A stretch of 64,000 nucleotides of DNA from Lithodes maja (GCA_037953745.1 JBAKBP010003196.1:94390-158389); one strand, 5' to 3'; positions 10,789 to 21,778 are shown, numbered from the stretch's first letter. Numbers and translations: made by a program. The notes: a model not told the origin generated them from the letters alone.

Positions 10789-11706
10789 CTAAAGGCATCC
10801 TCCATTCATAAAATGTTTGTAACAACTGGATTTAAACATTTGTAGATTGTAAGTTTGTGGAAAGCAATTCGAGGGAAGTGAATTCCAAAGAGTAGTAGCT
10901 CTGGGGATAAATGAATTCTGATAAGCAGAAGTTCTGCATTGTGGAGGAGAAAGTGTAAATTCATGGGCGCTCTCAGCTGCCCTAGTTCTACGGGGAAAGA
11001 TGTGGAGAGGAGGCACAATTGAAGCAAGTTCCTCGGAACAATTGCTGTGAAAATATCTGTAGAATAATGCAAGGGATGCAACGTTTCTTCGTATGGATAA
11101 TGTAGGAAGGTCCTGTGTGATTGCAGGGTTATTGATTAATCCAATAGCTTTATTTTGAATTTTGTCCAACTGCCTCAATGCAACCACTCCACTTCCACCC
11201 CACAGAGGTGAACAGTAATCCATCTGAGAACGCACATGACTTTTATATATTACGGCCAACTGCTCGTCAGTGAAGAATTCTCGAACTCTGTACAGGAGTC
11301 CCAGTTTTTTAGAGGCATTCTTAGCAATGCTTCTAACATAATGTGTCCAGCTCAAGTTAGTTGTTAATGTTACACCGAGAATGTCAATACTAGGGGAAGT
11401 GGGAATATTTACATCATTAAAAAATATATGGGAGTCAGTGAGATTCTGTCGGTTAGAAAATTGAATGTACTTGGTTTTCTGTGCATTAAAGGAAACTGGA
11501 TTCTTTTGTCCCCATTCATTAATTCTAGAAGGTCCTGGTTCAGAGAAATTGTAGTGTTTATTTTTGAATTTATAAGATCGGGTTGGGTGAAAGAATTGGT
11601 AAATGTGAAGGAACTGTGGTGTTGAGTCATCTGCGTAGGAATGTATTGGATTATGAGTGGTAGATATGAGATCATTGATATGAATGAGGAACAGAGTTGG
11701 GGCCAA
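10789..11706 (-). pseudogene. Jockey-like RT, C-terminal half (frameshifted)
   Basis: Continues the RT of the upstream reading frame after a frameshift. It starts just after motif B (APTLFLIHINDLIS), contains the catalytic YADD in IHSYADDSTPQF, then the thumb (SIDILGVTLTTNLSWTHYV) and the C-terminal region ending WNSLPSNCFPQTY, the WNSLP block common to jockey/CR1-group LINEs. The stop is at 10789. A related fragment ending WNSLPQSVFPS occurs at 49728-50018. Confidence 0.85.
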
Positions 11707-11732
11707 AACTGATCCCTGGGGAACACCAGCAT

Positions 11733-13769
11733 TTATTGAGTGAAATTGAGAATAAGGCCATCTACCATTACACGTATTTTTCTGTTATGAAGATAAGAAG
11801 AAATTAGTGGAACTAATGATGCAAGACCGTAGTGTGACATCTTCGACAATAAGGATTGATGCCAGACTGTATCAAATGCCTTTGATATATCCAGTGCTAT
11901 TGTATGTGTTTCACCATGTTGGTCTGTAGCTTGGTTGATTTGATGCGTAAGAAGGCAAAGAATGTCTGCAGTTGATCGACATCGTCTAAAACCATATTGC
12001 CTATCACTGATTAATTTATTATTCTCAAGATGCTTAATTATGTGAATATTTAATATAATTTCAAAGACTTTACCAAGAGTGGAAGTTATAGCTATTGGTC
12101 TGTAGTTTGATGGATCTGAAGAGGCACCTTTTTTAGGAACTGGATGGATGTTTGCTTCTTTCCAGGGTACTGGGAAGCATGAGGTATGAGTACACAGACG
12201 GAAAAGTTTTGCCAATACAGGAGCGAGCACCAAGGAGCAATTCTTAAGTACTATTGGAGGAATTTCATCTGGACCAGGAGCCTTATCTACTGAGAGATTC
12301 TGCAAAATAGTTTTGACATGTCTGGTGTGGATCTTAAGTGAGGGAATTTCAGGCGAATTAAAATTAAGTACAGGGACATCTTGATTTATTTCATCTAAGG
12401 TGGAGTTGGTGGAGAAAATATCCGCAAGAAGGTTAGCTTTACCTCGTGGGTCACTTACAAGATTGCCAGTCAGAGATTTTAATGGTGGAATAGATGAAGC
12501 AGTAGTGAAGTTGGATTTGAATGAGTTAAGAGTAGACCAAAATATTTTGTTATCATTTGGATTATTTAGAAGTTTATTTGCCTGCTTGTGGAGAATGTTT
12601 GATTTAGTTAGGTTTAATGCAGTTTTGGCATGATTTCTGATGTTTCTAAAGTAATTAAAGGCTTCATGTGTTTTTGATCTTGTGTATGCATTGTAGGCTA
12701 TTGCTTTTTGTTCAGTTACTCTAGCACAATTATGGTCAAACCATTTAGGTGAATTAGATCTTTTATTGTACTTTTGATGAGGAATAAAAGTTTCCATTCC
12801 AATTTTTACAAAATCTTGTATGTGGCTCAAGGTGGAGTGTGCATCATTAGAAAAGAAAGAGGTCCAGGGAATATCAATAAAGAAACCTTGAAGACCCTCC
12901 CAGTCTGCCCTATCGTAATGCCATTTAGTCACCAAAACAGGTTCAGAGTGGGAAGGTGTGGTAGGTGATAGACAGGTGGCCTGTATCAGACAGTGATCAG
13001 AAGATCCAAGCGGGGACCTCACTGTAACATCATAATTTTCTGAATTGGTTGTTAAAAATAAGTCCAGTAGGTGGGAATTATGATTCGGATTATCTGGTAC
13101 ACGGGTGGGTTGGTTGACTAGTTGAGTGAGATTAAATGAGTCTGCAAATAGCTCACATTCAAGACCAGCATCATCAGTCCTGGCTGAATGAGTGAGCCAT
13201 TCAACATTATGGACATTAAAATCACCCAACACAGTGATTTCAGAAGAAGCATTTAAGTTGAGGACACTGAGTTGTGAGGACAGAGAATCAAAAAGACTTT
13301 GCTCTGGAGGAGTATTTGGGGAACGGTAGATGCAACATATGTATTTAAATTTACCAGCAGAAATTAATTTGTATATAGAATAATCAAAATAGGGACAATT
13401 GCCCTCCAGGGCAATTTCAGATTTTGCGAAGCAACATACACCTCCTTTAGATCTGAAATTTTGGAGCAGTTGATAACCTGGAAAATTAAATCTAGACGTG
13501 TCAGATATGGATGTTACTTGAGTCTCTGTCAAAAAAAGGAGAGTAGGGGATTCTGCTTGAAGAAATTGGTGTACAGAATTGATGTTAGAGTGAAGTCCCC
13601 TTATATTACTAAAGAAAAAGCTGCACCGACGAGCAGCTTTGGGACGTTGCAATGCTCTTGACACAGTCGCATGATGACGACCGGGAGGGCCCTGTGTCAA
13701 TGACCCAACCCTGCCGGGGGTGGATATCCGAGGGACCACCAGGTTTGCTCTTAACAATTGTACTGCCAT
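11733..13769 (-). CDS. Jockey-like LINE endonuclease and RT N-terminal half
   Basis: Frame of 678 residues. Residues 50-265 form an exonuclease-endonuclease-phosphatase domain: SNIRGLHSN, LFLTETQV (catalytic Glu), YRSPNTPPEQS, VLGDFNVHNVEW and LGSSDHCLIQA (catalytic Asp-His). It would nick target DNA. The RT follows from about residue 480: DKAPGPDEIPP, NYRPIAITSTLGKVFE, YGFRRCRSTADI and ALDISKAFDTVWH (motif A). The frame ends just before motif B at LILNFTQ; GVPQGSVLAP is found in another frame across 11700-11740, so one small indel separates the halves. No ORF1 was recognised. Confidence 0.87.
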   Translation of the reverse strand: MAVQLLRANLVVPRISTPGRVGSLTQGPPGRHHATVSRALQRPKAARRCSFFFSNIRGLHSNINSVHQFLQAESPTLLFLTETQVTSISDTSRFNFPGYQLLQNFRSKGGVCCFAKSEIALEGNCPYFDYSIYKLISAGKFKYICCIYRSPNTPPEQSLFDSLSSQLSVLNLNASSEITVLGDFNVHNVEWLTHSARTDDAGLECELFADSFNLTQLVNQPTRVPDNPNHNSHLLDLFLTTNSENYDVTVRSPLGSSDHCLIQATCLSPTTPSHSEPVLVTKWHYDRADWEGLQGFFIDIPWTSFFSNDAHSTLSHIQDFVKIGMETFIPHQKYNKRSNSPKWFDHNCARVTEQKAIAYNAYTRSKTHEAFNYFRNIRNHAKTALNLTKSNILHKQANKLLNNPNDNKIFWSTLNSFKSNFTTASSIPPLKSLTGNLVSDPRGKANLLADIFSTNSTLDEINQDVPVLNFNSPEIPSLKIHTRHVKTILQNLSVDKAPGPDEIPPIVLKNCSLVLAPVLAKLFRLCTHTSCFPVPWKEANIHPVPKKGASSDPSNYRPIAITSTLGKVFEIILNIHIIKHLENNKLISDRQYGFRRCRSTADILCLLTHQINQATDQHGETHTIALDISKAFDTVWHQSLLSKMSHYGLASLVPLISSYLHNRKIRVMVDGLILNFTQ

Positions 13770-13942
13770 ATTTATTTGGTAAAGGTGTATGGTGTTACAT
13801 GTATGATATGTAGTGGGAAGAGTAGTGTTTTATGGATAGAGGATAGCGATGTAGGGCAATTTCGTGAAGTTGGATGTGTATGTTATATAAAGAGGGTTTT
13901 CCTGATACCCCTGATGTGTGAGGCAGAAAGATATGTATCCAG

Positions 13943-14602
13943 CTACCAAGGCCTGGAAGAGAAAATGGAATTCAGGCTATTCCCTGAGTCTCCCAAAACC
14001 TTGGCGGTAGTACTTCCCTGGGCGGGGCTGCCTACTCTACCACTTCGGGTAACGGTTTCTGCAGGGCCCATTGGTGGAGGGATTAAAGTCTGTGGTTGAT
14101 TCATACAACCCGCCGGTTTTTCTTTCCTTTCACTCACCCTAGGTAACGACGAATCTAGTGAAATTTTATCCCCAGGAAACACGGTCTCTTCGTTCCCTTC
14201 CCCATCAAGGCTTTTCCCTTCATAACTCACAGTATCCGAAAACACGCTTGGGGTAACTGAAATGTGACCGTCCGGGACCGTAGACTTATTGCGACAACTT
14301 GGTGTGAAATATTCTGAGTCACCACCTGTAGCCCCTTCTTCAGTCCCCAAAAGACTCCCATTAGGTTTACTTCCGAAAGACCACCAGAATGGTATTTCCT
14401 CAGTATTTTGGCTGCCGACCTGACTACCACCCCAGTGATGGTCATTTACGTCGTTATGTGGGAGCCCTGCCCCAAATTCTGTTTCTTCCTCACTCCAGTC
14501 ACTTGTCAGTGGGTAGAATACCTTTGTACCTTTTTGTATGACGTATGTGTGTGGCCGAGACGATACCCCCGTGATGCACAAACAACACCTGATATGGCCC
14601 AT
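13943..14602 (-). pseudogene. Gypsy pol C-terminal tail
   Basis: Frame of 219 residues immediately downstream of, and overlapping, the integrase C-terminal domain in another frame. Hydrophilic, rich in Ser, Gly and Glu, with no motif I recognise. From position and orientation it is the tail of the gypsy pol polyprotein after a frameshift. No envelope-like signal peptide or membrane segment is visible. Confidence 0.5.
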
Positions 14603-15792
14603 TTATTTCAACAATCTTAAAAGGGCCCTCATATTTCTCTTCGAGTTTCCCTGTTCGGGTGGGATCATGTTTCCTTACCAGAATATATTCCCCCCGGTAA
14701 TATGGGTTTTTAAGATCAAGTTTAGGAGGTTGTTGTTGCGTCACACGAGTATGAATTTGTCGTTTTCGCCCCTCCTTTACTTTCAAATACTGTTCTGGTT
14801 GTGAGTATTTGGTGGAATGGATCGGATAGGTAAAGAATTCGTTCCTGAGGCAATTCTGGAGCGACTCCGAAAATAATCTCGTAGGGAGAGTACCCGGTAG
14901 TTCTACAACTCGTGGTATTCACCCCCCAGACAATTTCAGGCAAGAGTTCTGGCCAGCTCCTGGATATTTCCTTCCCTTGAGAGCTCAGACTGGCCCGTAC
15001 ACAGTTAGCTAGTACCCTGTGGTTCTTTTCGCACACCGCGTTTCCCTGAGGATGATACGGAGACGTGTGTTGGATCTGGTAGCCCAAGGTTTCCCCCAAA
15101 TGCTGCCAAATGGCATTATTGAACTCTTTCCCCCTGTCACTCAAAAGACAGCCCGGGATACCATACACAAATATCACTTTTTCCAGGATAGCTTGAGCCA
15201 CGGTTTCAGCCTTCTTGTCCGGAAGAGCACAAGCAACCGTATATTTAAAGAAGACGTCAACACAGGTCAAGATGTACCTTTTGCTCGTCTGTCGGGGGAG
15301 GGGTCCCATAATGTCCACTGATAATTTCTCCCATGGTTTTCCTGCCGAAATGTGTCCAGGCAACTGTTTAGGTCCTCGACCATCTTTCCCTCTCTGACAC
15401 CCCAAGCAATTTTGCACGACTTCCTTCACAATTTGGTCGGCTCTCGGGGCCCAGTACCTTTCATTGAATTGTTTGAGGACTCGAGACTGTCCCAAATGAG
15501 CCCCCCTTCCCTCTTGACCGTGTAAGATTTGTATCATGTGCTTGGCCTCAAGATAGTCCAACACCACCCAATCCTTCGAATCCCTCCAGGCTCCCTCAGA
15601 AAATTTTACTTTGTCCCTACATCCCGAACTAGTTGGTTCCTGGCCAAATGAAGGGGTTTGAACGGGGGCCACCGGCAATCTAGATAGGCCATCGGCATTA
15701 GTGTGCAATTTCCCCGGTCTATGTCTAATTTCAAAGGAATATTCTTCTAAAATCCCCTTCCACCGAACAAATAAGCCATCTTCCGTAGCCAT
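14499..15792 (-). pseudogene. Gypsy integrase
   Basis: Would insert the element cDNA. The zinc-binding N-terminus shows the H..H-C..C arrangement ending NCLGCQRGK. The core carries the acidic triad: VDIMGPLP (first Asp), LLSDRGKEFNN (second Asp) and GNAVCEKNHRVL (Glu), spaced as in DD35E integrases. The C-terminal part (YRGEYILVRKHDPT, EEKYEGPFKIVEI) is an SH3-like domain in a shifted frame at 14499-14786. The start of the long frame (ATEDGLFVRWKGILEEY) is the end of the RNase H segment. Confidence 0.88.
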
Positions 15793-16202
15793 TGTAGGCT
15801 ATGGTGGTCCGTAATAACCTCAAACTGGACCCCGGCTAAATAGGGACGGAAATACTGCACAGCCCAGACTAAAGCCAGACATTCCTTTTTGGTAACACTG
15901 TAATTTTTTCGCCCTTGTTAAGCGTCCGGCTGGCGCATGCCACTATGCCCTCTTTCCCTATCAACTTTTTGGGCCAGGACAGCGCCTAGTCCTTCATCGG
16001 AAGCATCGGTATACAACTGAAAAGGCTTGGTGAAATCGGGATGACAGGCTATAGGGTTAGAAGTGAGTTTGTCTTTCAAGTGATCGAAAGCGGTTTGACA
16101 ATCCTCATCCCAGTCAAACTTCCGCCCTTTTTCCAATCTCTTGGTCATGGGTCGAGCAATTTTCGAGAAATTTGGTATGAATCTCCGGTAATACGACGCC
16201 AT
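15790..16202 (-). pseudogene. Gypsy RNase H segment
   Basis: Segment downstream of the RT. It opens with YYRRFIPNFSKIARPM (RT connection region) and contains FQLYTDASDEGLGAVLAQK with the catalytic Asp of the RNase H fold. The remainder is spread over broken frames down to the integrase. It would degrade the RNA strand during cDNA synthesis. Confidence 0.8.
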
Positions 16203-17017
16203 CCCCAGGAATGCTTGGATCTCTCTTGACAGTAGTAGGTGTAATTTCTGTGATCGCTTTGACTTTAAAGGGGTCCGGTTGGATACCTTTTTTTGAAACT
16301 ACATGCCCTAGGTATGCTACTTTGCGTGCCCCTAGTTGGCATTTAGACGGCTTCAATTTTAGTCCCGCCCTCCTAATTCTCTCCAGCACCTCTTGTAGTC
16401 GGATAATATGTTCTTCCCAGCTATTTGAGAATATAATGATGTCATCTAAATAAGCTAAACAAGTTTTCCATGCCAACCACCTTAGTACTTCGTCCATGAC
16501 CCTAGTAAAACTGGCTGGCCCATTACAAACTCCAAAGGCCATAACCGTGAACTGATAAAGTTTCCCCTCGTTCGTAGCAAAAGCGGTTTTCTCCTGGTCC
16601 TCTGGTCTAACTGGAACTTGCCAATAACCACTTTGTAAGTCTAAGGTGGAAAACCAGGTTGACCCATTTAATGATTCTAGCGAATCATCAATGCGAGGTA
16701 GGGGTTGGGCGTCTTTAATGGTGACCTCATTTAGTTTCCTATAATCTACACAGAACCTAGTGGACCCATCTTTGTTTTTTTACCAAAACTACGGGAGATG
16801 ACCACGGACTGTAAGATTCCACTACGATTCCTTGTTTTAGCATCTCCTCTACTTGTTCTTTTTCCTTTTGCCTCATGATAGGATTTTGTCGTCGGTATGG
16901 TTGTCTAATAGGGGACCCTTGAGTATGGATCTCGTGGGTATGTCGGGTTCGGGCGGAGCCGTGGTCCCCTTCATCTTGAGCAAAGATGTCTCTGTAAGAC
17001 CAGAGTAATTCATGCAA
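16114..17017 (-). pseudogene. Gypsy reverse transcriptase, frameshifted
   Basis: The RT is split over several frames. At the right end, residues before the palm read IRQPYRRQNPIMRQKEK and IVVESYSPWSSPVVLVKK. After a break near 16780 come the palm motifs: a region corresponding to FCVDYRKLN and STLDLQSGYWQ, then AFGVCNGPASFTRVMD and the catalytic LAYLDDIIIFSNS, followed by KPSKCQLGARKVAYLGHVVS. YLDD identifies the gypsy group. At least two frameshifts make it non-functional. Confidence 0.87.
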
Positions 17018-17233
17018 AGTAGTGGCCTGGTCGGACGTCAGTTGTTCCGGGATTTCCGGTAAGTTAACAGGTCCGTTTGTTCCAACGGTGGTGGGTTGTG
17101 CGGGTGTAACTTGTCCTAAAAGTGTTCCCTTCTGATAACTGATCGTCTCGTCGCCAAAGTTAGCAAGGACTAGTTTCCTCTGCTCGGCAGTAATAAGGGT
17201 GGGGGATATTCTTACTTTACTTTGAGTATCAGG

Positions 17234-17692
17234 TTAAAAAATCTCGGCGGTCATTCCCTGGGGCTTCGGAATCTCTATCATTCTCCAAGATCTAGGGGGG
17301 ATAGAAAGTTTTCCCGTGGTAGCGACCATCTGTGGCCAGAGTGTCGTTGTTGTCTCTTTCTCCCCACACTGTATCGTTACCCCCAACTGGCTCATAAGAT
17401 CAACTCCGCTATAAGATTGACCGGATAATACACAAAAAGTAGTAGTGAATTTAATTCCCTTCCACTGTATCACTACCGAACTAGTTATCCCTAGGATGAT
17501 CAATGGTTGACCACCAGCTCCTGACAACTGAATACTAGTCTGCTGTAATGTCCCTAATTCTCTCTGGTGGTTTCTCCAGAAGTTCTCCAAAAGACAGCTT
17601 CTATTAGCTCCCGTGTCAATTAGCATATTTGCAGCTTTCCCATTGACCACGATAGTCTCACAAGGCGTGTCTCTCCAAAATATTAACCTCAC
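17234..17692 (-). pseudogene. Gypsy aspartic protease
   Basis: Retropepsin-like domain of 152 residues: MLIDTGANRSCLL contains the D-T-G catalytic triplet, followed by the flap region and ILGITSSVVIQW. It would process the Gag-Pol polyprotein. It follows gag and precedes RT on the minus strand; the link to RT is broken near 17234. Confidence 0.82.
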
Positions 17693-17704
17693 TATATCGC
17701 CTTT

Positions 17705-18485
17705 CTATGTGAGGTTTAGGGGAAAATGTACTTCCTCCTCTGGCATGGCGACTACCGGTTTGGTTTCCGTCTTTTGGTACTCGACCGGAAGCAAACTTCT
17801 CTGGTTTGGGTTAGTCACCCTGGGTAAGGGTTGATCATTTTGGAGTTGAGGCCTTGAGTTAAAGCTAGAGGTTTGGGTTTGAGGTCGGTTTGAACAGTTC
17901 CTAGCTAGGTGTCCGGTCTGTCTACAAACAAAACATCGGACAATGGTTCTTGGGTACCCTTTGTTCGGGTTTTCCTCTTCCCCTTTCTTTTTCTCCTCTT
18001 TTAATTCTCGGGCTTCCATTACCTTTTTGATCACTTCCATAAGTTCCTTGGTGGTAGTCACTTCATGTACAATGTAGTGTTTCTTTACTTCCACAGGACA
18101 TGCTTGAATCATGATTTCCCTAATTTCTGTTTCTTGGCTCTCGGGGTCCATGTGTGGATACGCAAGTTTGACATAGTGTACTTCGTGATTCCCCTCCTCA
18201 GGGTTCTCACATTCTGACCGTCCAGGTTCATCGTCTTTAGTTTGTGGAAGTTTCTTGGCCAAACTCCTCAATTAGAGAGGCCTTTACTTCTGCCCATGAT
18301 ACTAGTCCCTTCAGACGTACTCTCACGTCGTTTAGGGCCTTTCCTAGGTGTGCCTTTCCATAGGCAATTTTTTTCTCATCATTTCCTACCTCCAGTAACG
18401 TGAACTGGCATTCTAATTGTTCAGTCCACAGCTCGATTTCTTCTTTGCCCACTTCCCATACCCTGAACGGTAATATCGTCGTCAT
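17705..18485 (-). pseudogene. Gypsy gag with CCHC zinc knuckle
   Basis: Two overlapping frames (18237-18485 and 17705-18271) form one broken gag. The first has the retrotransposon gag core (FRVWEVGKEEIELWTEQLE, LIEEFGQ). The second is charged and Lys/Glu-rich and ends with CFVCRQTGHLARNC, one CCHC knuckle for RNA binding. A frameshift near 18260 joins them. The first Met at 18485 lies about 45 bp downstream of the primer binding site, so little leader is present. Confidence 0.83.
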
Positions 18486-18529
18486 TATGTCGGTTCTGTC
18501 AGATAATCTACACTTAACCCAACAATTTG

Positions 18530-18552
18530 TCGAATCCCACCGCTTGCCACCA
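18530..18552 (-). promoter_or_regulatory. tRNA primer binding site of the gypsy element
   Basis: Three bases from the LTR edge (18556), the plus strand reads like a tRNA 3' end: TCGAATC (T loop), CCACC (T-stem strand), GCTTGCC (acceptor strand), A, then CCA. The minus strand is therefore complementary to a tRNA 3' end over 23 bases. The acceptor sequence does not let me name the tRNA. Confidence 0.8.
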
Positions 18553-18555
18553 AAA

Positions 18556-20751
18556 TGTTGTACTTAAATTTCTAAGTTCAAGCACACTACTGAGGTGGGG
18601 GAATAATTCGACAGTTGCTAGAGTTTGTATAGTTTATTTAATAGAACGAACTCTAAATCTAACTACAAGTCCAATAGCCTACTTCCTGTTCTGGTCGAAA
18701 TGAGTTTAGTACGCGAATTGAATAAAACGTTGTCCCGTGATAGATGGTACGTTGGAACCCAAGAGCTCCCGCACATACTATTCGGATGCCCGCTATTCAG
18801 GTAATGCCTCGCTTCGACTTGGATACATCGTAGGTTACCAGACTGAATTTATAATGATCGCCGTGCCCTTCGATGTCTTCTAAGAGACCTGGGCTGCTCT
18901 GACTCAAACTACTACTAATTTCTTAATCCTAAATGCAAGTGGACAAATAATATATATTTCTAAATCCACTTCCGAAACCCCCAAATGGCTAACCTTTTCC
19001 CGGGCGTTACGAACACCCTCTCGGCTCATACAATAGCCCCTCTGAATACAACACTGGCCCGTGGGCCGTTTAACTCTCTATAAAGGATATAATATTTAAC
19101 TCACATTTCCCTTACAACACCGAACGCGTAGTCCGTTACACATTAACATAAAAGCTTTGTCAATACAATAGTACACCTGAATACAACACTAGCCCGTAGG
19201 CCGTTTAACTCTCTATCAGAGATATAATCTTTAACTCTTAGTTCCCTTACAACACCGAACGCGTAGTCCGTTACACATGAACATAAACTCTTTGTTAATA
19301 CAATATTACACCGGAATACAACACTGGCTCGTAGGCTGTTTAACTCTCTATAAAGGATATAATCTTAAACTCTTAGTTTTCTTACAACATCGAACGCGTA
19401 GTCCGTTACACATGAACATAAACTCTTTGTTAATACAATATTACACCGGAATACAACATTGCTCCCCGGACAATATTTCTGGTAGCTTCAAGAGCCGGAT
19501 ACACCCTTACGTTACTTTCTATTTCAATCTTAACGGTCACTCAACCGTGCTAGGAGGTAGCAAGACTAATCATGAAGTTCCTTTATCGATGATGTTACGT
19601 TAAACATATTCGGACTAGTGTCCATTCAATATAATTCGGACATGTGTCCTTGCAATATAATTTCGGACGCGTGTCCTTACAATCTAACCCGGACGTGTGT
19701 CCTTACAATATAATTCCTATAACCCTAGCTGAAGCTCATCTCTAAAACAACTATTCACTATTTTCCCCTGAACCCAATAGTTGTTATTTAATCTCCGTCC
19801 CTTTTACGTTAATTAAAGAACTTCCTATAAGATCCCAAATACTTGGTAGCTAATGGCTTGGAGCCCTTTCTATCAATAAACACTAGTTACACATAACACA
19901 TCATCCGTTTATTCTATTTCTTAGTCAAGTCAATTTCTCTTTTCGTTTGTTCTATAAGAACACATATTTTTATTGAAGATCCCCCGAATTAGTCAAATTC
20001 CCCTCTCTTTTTCTTGGTTCCTCTGCGGGCCCAATATGGGTCCTGATTAAAAGTCTGTTGCTCGTGGTGGGCGTTCTGGCTGCACTACCACCTCAAAGCT
20101 GGCCAGTAGTGGTCTGGGAGGTTGTCACTCTTATCCATCTCCTGACGTCCTGGATAAAGTTGCTGGCTGCGGGTGTGCAGGCATGCAATATGGCGACAGG
20201 CCCAGGGATACTGATGGTGTATCCTCCTGGTTGGTGAGAGTGATGCAGGACTCGAGTGCTCTGCTACTGGAACTGTTGTGTGGGCTGGAAGGCTACTGTG
20301 GTGATCGCCTTGGTTCCTGGTGTGCCCGCAGGAGAGGGGGAGGCTGGGAGGAGAGGTGTTGCTTCCTCGAGGCGTGGTGCCCGTCCGACCCCGAGCGGCT
20401 CTCTTCCCCTTCCCTTTATAGGGGGGACCGGCGCGCTGATTGGCTGCCCCGCTTCGCGCTGCCAATTGTGCTTTAGCAAGCGTGACTTGCAGTTTAGACT
20501 CAGTCCTCTCTCGCTCTCCTTCTCCAAAGTAAGTGCCAGGAAGTTGATTGCCTTTGTCATTTAGTGGCTTACGGGAATCAGATGCTGGCACTAAGTTGTC
20601 TGACAAAAGGCAAGTAGAAAATCCAGTACAAGGAGCAAATGAGGTAGATGTAGGAGGGTCACAGGTGGTCATGCCGGGAATTTGGAAGTTTGTGGCCCAA
20701 AAAGTTCGACACGAAGGAGCGCCCGGATTGGTCGGACGCTTTCCTACTTTG
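18556..20751 (-). repeat. 5' LTR of the gypsy element
   Basis: The uninterrupted LTR, about 2.2 kb. The inner end reads ACAACA on the minus strand; the outer end meets the GGCAC duplication at 20752-20756. It contains three 135-bp units. The part at 19812-20750 matches 9442-10362 and contains frames that look open but are shared non-coding LTR sequence. Alignment with the other LTR would date the insertion. Confidence 0.9.
19044..19475. repeat. 135-bp tandem repeat in gypsy LTR
   Basis: Three units with exact period 135, marked by gaatacaacact at 19044, 19179, 19314 and again at 19449. Each holds CGAACGCGTAGTCCGTTACA. The other LTR has only two units (2180 and 2315), so copy number has changed since insertion or differed at reverse transcription. 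Confidence 0.88.
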
Positions 20752-20756
20752 GGCAC

Positions 20757-21630
20757 TCAGCTTAAGAATGTAAACAGAGAAACCGATCTGGGAGTAACAA
20801 TATCGAGTAACCTAAAACCGAGTCAACAATGTTCAGAAGTTGTTAAGAAGGCAAACAAAATAATTGGCTTTATAGGCAGGTCATTTGAGCATAAATCCAA
20901 AGACATTATCCTAACCCTTTACAATTCCTTAGTCCGCCCTCTTCTGGAATACTGCGTTCAATCCTGGTGCCCTTATTACCAAAAAGATATAGACAAGCTA
21001 GAACGAGTTCAATGTAGAGTTACCAAAATTATACCTAGCCTAAAGAACAAACCATACAAGGAGTGTCTTAGAGAATTAAATCTATTTCCTTTAACCCAGC
21101 GCAGATTAAGAGGAGACTTAATTCAAGTGTTCAAAATCATCAAAGGCATCGACAATATGAACTGTAGTAAGTACTTCACTATCGACCAATCTAATTACAC
21201 GCGGGGAAACGGGTGCAAAATTATTGGTAAATCTTCTAACTCACACGAAGCTAAAAATGTCTTCTTAAATTGAGTTGCCAACTATGGAATGGGCTTCCCC
21301 GAGATGTTATAGACCTGCAGCACCGTTGATTCATTTAAACTTCGCATAGACAAATATCTCGCATCAAACCCACGACTGACTGCGTTTGTAAATGAATAAC
21401 TTTATTTTATCCTCCCCTCAGTTACTAACCCATCTGTCCCCTACTAACTTCCTAATCCTGCCACGGACTTTAGTTCCAGGGCAGTAGTTCCCCTTCCAAT
21501 GTTCCCTTACCCACTCTAAACCACTGTTTGGAAACTTGATCCTCAGTGTTTTGGAGGACAAGCAGCCTAGAAGGGTCACTAGACCTATTGTTGCTTGATT
21601 TCCTTTGTACTTTGTACTCCTTTGTACTAG
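20757..21630 (+). pseudogene. CR1-like LINE, 3' portion (RT thumb and C-terminus)
   Basis: Direct continuation of the LINE cut at 1705. LKNVNRETDLGVTIS, IGFIGRSFEHKSKD, LVRPLLEYCVQSWCPYY and LFPLTQRRLRGDLIQVFKI are thumb and C-terminal blocks of CR1/jockey-group LINEs, and the chain runs out near 21400 (FVNE). Stops occur after 21270. The 3' end near 21600-21630 has repeated TTTGTACT-type octamers. Everything between 1706 and 20751 is insertion. Confidence 0.87.
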
Positions 21631-21772
21631 ATGGAGTTAAGAAGTATATATGTGAAAGTGGTGTTGGATGGGAGGGGTGTCGACTGACTGGGAACAGAGG
21701 TGCATGGGGGCGATTCATTCGTGGCCACCCCTTCGGGGATCAAGGCGTCTGGCAATAGATAGATACACATAC
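21631..21772 (+). mobile_element. Diverged RTE LINE 3' end
   Basis: Encodes the last residues of the RTE-like protein (GAWGRFIRGHPFGDQGVWQ then stop) and the GGCCACCCCTTCGGGGATCA hairpin, with a short GATA tail at 21757-21767. More diverged than the full copies in this window, so an older insertion or another subfamily. Confidence 0.8.
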
Positions 21773-21778
21773 AAACAT

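Larger units (their letters stand above)
10721..13769 (-). mobile_element. Jockey-like LINE inside the gypsy internal region
   Basis: Non-LTR retrotransposon on the minus strand. The 3' end is marked by the T run at 10721-10732, the complement of a poly-A tail. The coding region is endonuclease then RT, with one frameshift near 11710-11755. Its 5' limit lies somewhere between 13769 and about 13940; I could not find a clear target duplication. It interrupts the gypsy element between its pol tail and its 3' LTR. Confidence 0.82.
1706..20751 (-). mobile_element. Ty3/gypsy LTR retrotransposon, degenerate, with nested insertions
   Basis: LTR retrotransposon on the minus strand inserted into a CR1-like LINE, with GGCAC duplicated at 1701-1705 and 20752-20756. 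The 5' LTR is at 18556-20751 and the 3' LTR at 1706-10362, the latter expanded by an RTE LINE and a TTAA MITE carrying a piggyBac. The internal region (10363-18555) runs gag, protease, RT, RNase H, integrase from right to left, which is the Ty3/gypsy order. A tRNA-type primer binding site adjoins the 5' LTR. Coding frames are broken in several places and a jockey-like LINE sits near the 3' end. Without inserts each LTR is about 2.05-2.2 kb, long for the group. Confidence 0.9.

Noticed and set aside
13943..14602. Envelope gene of the gypsy element
   Set aside because: No signal peptide, cysteine pattern or membrane segment; the frame overlaps the integrase C-terminus and is better read as a pol tail.
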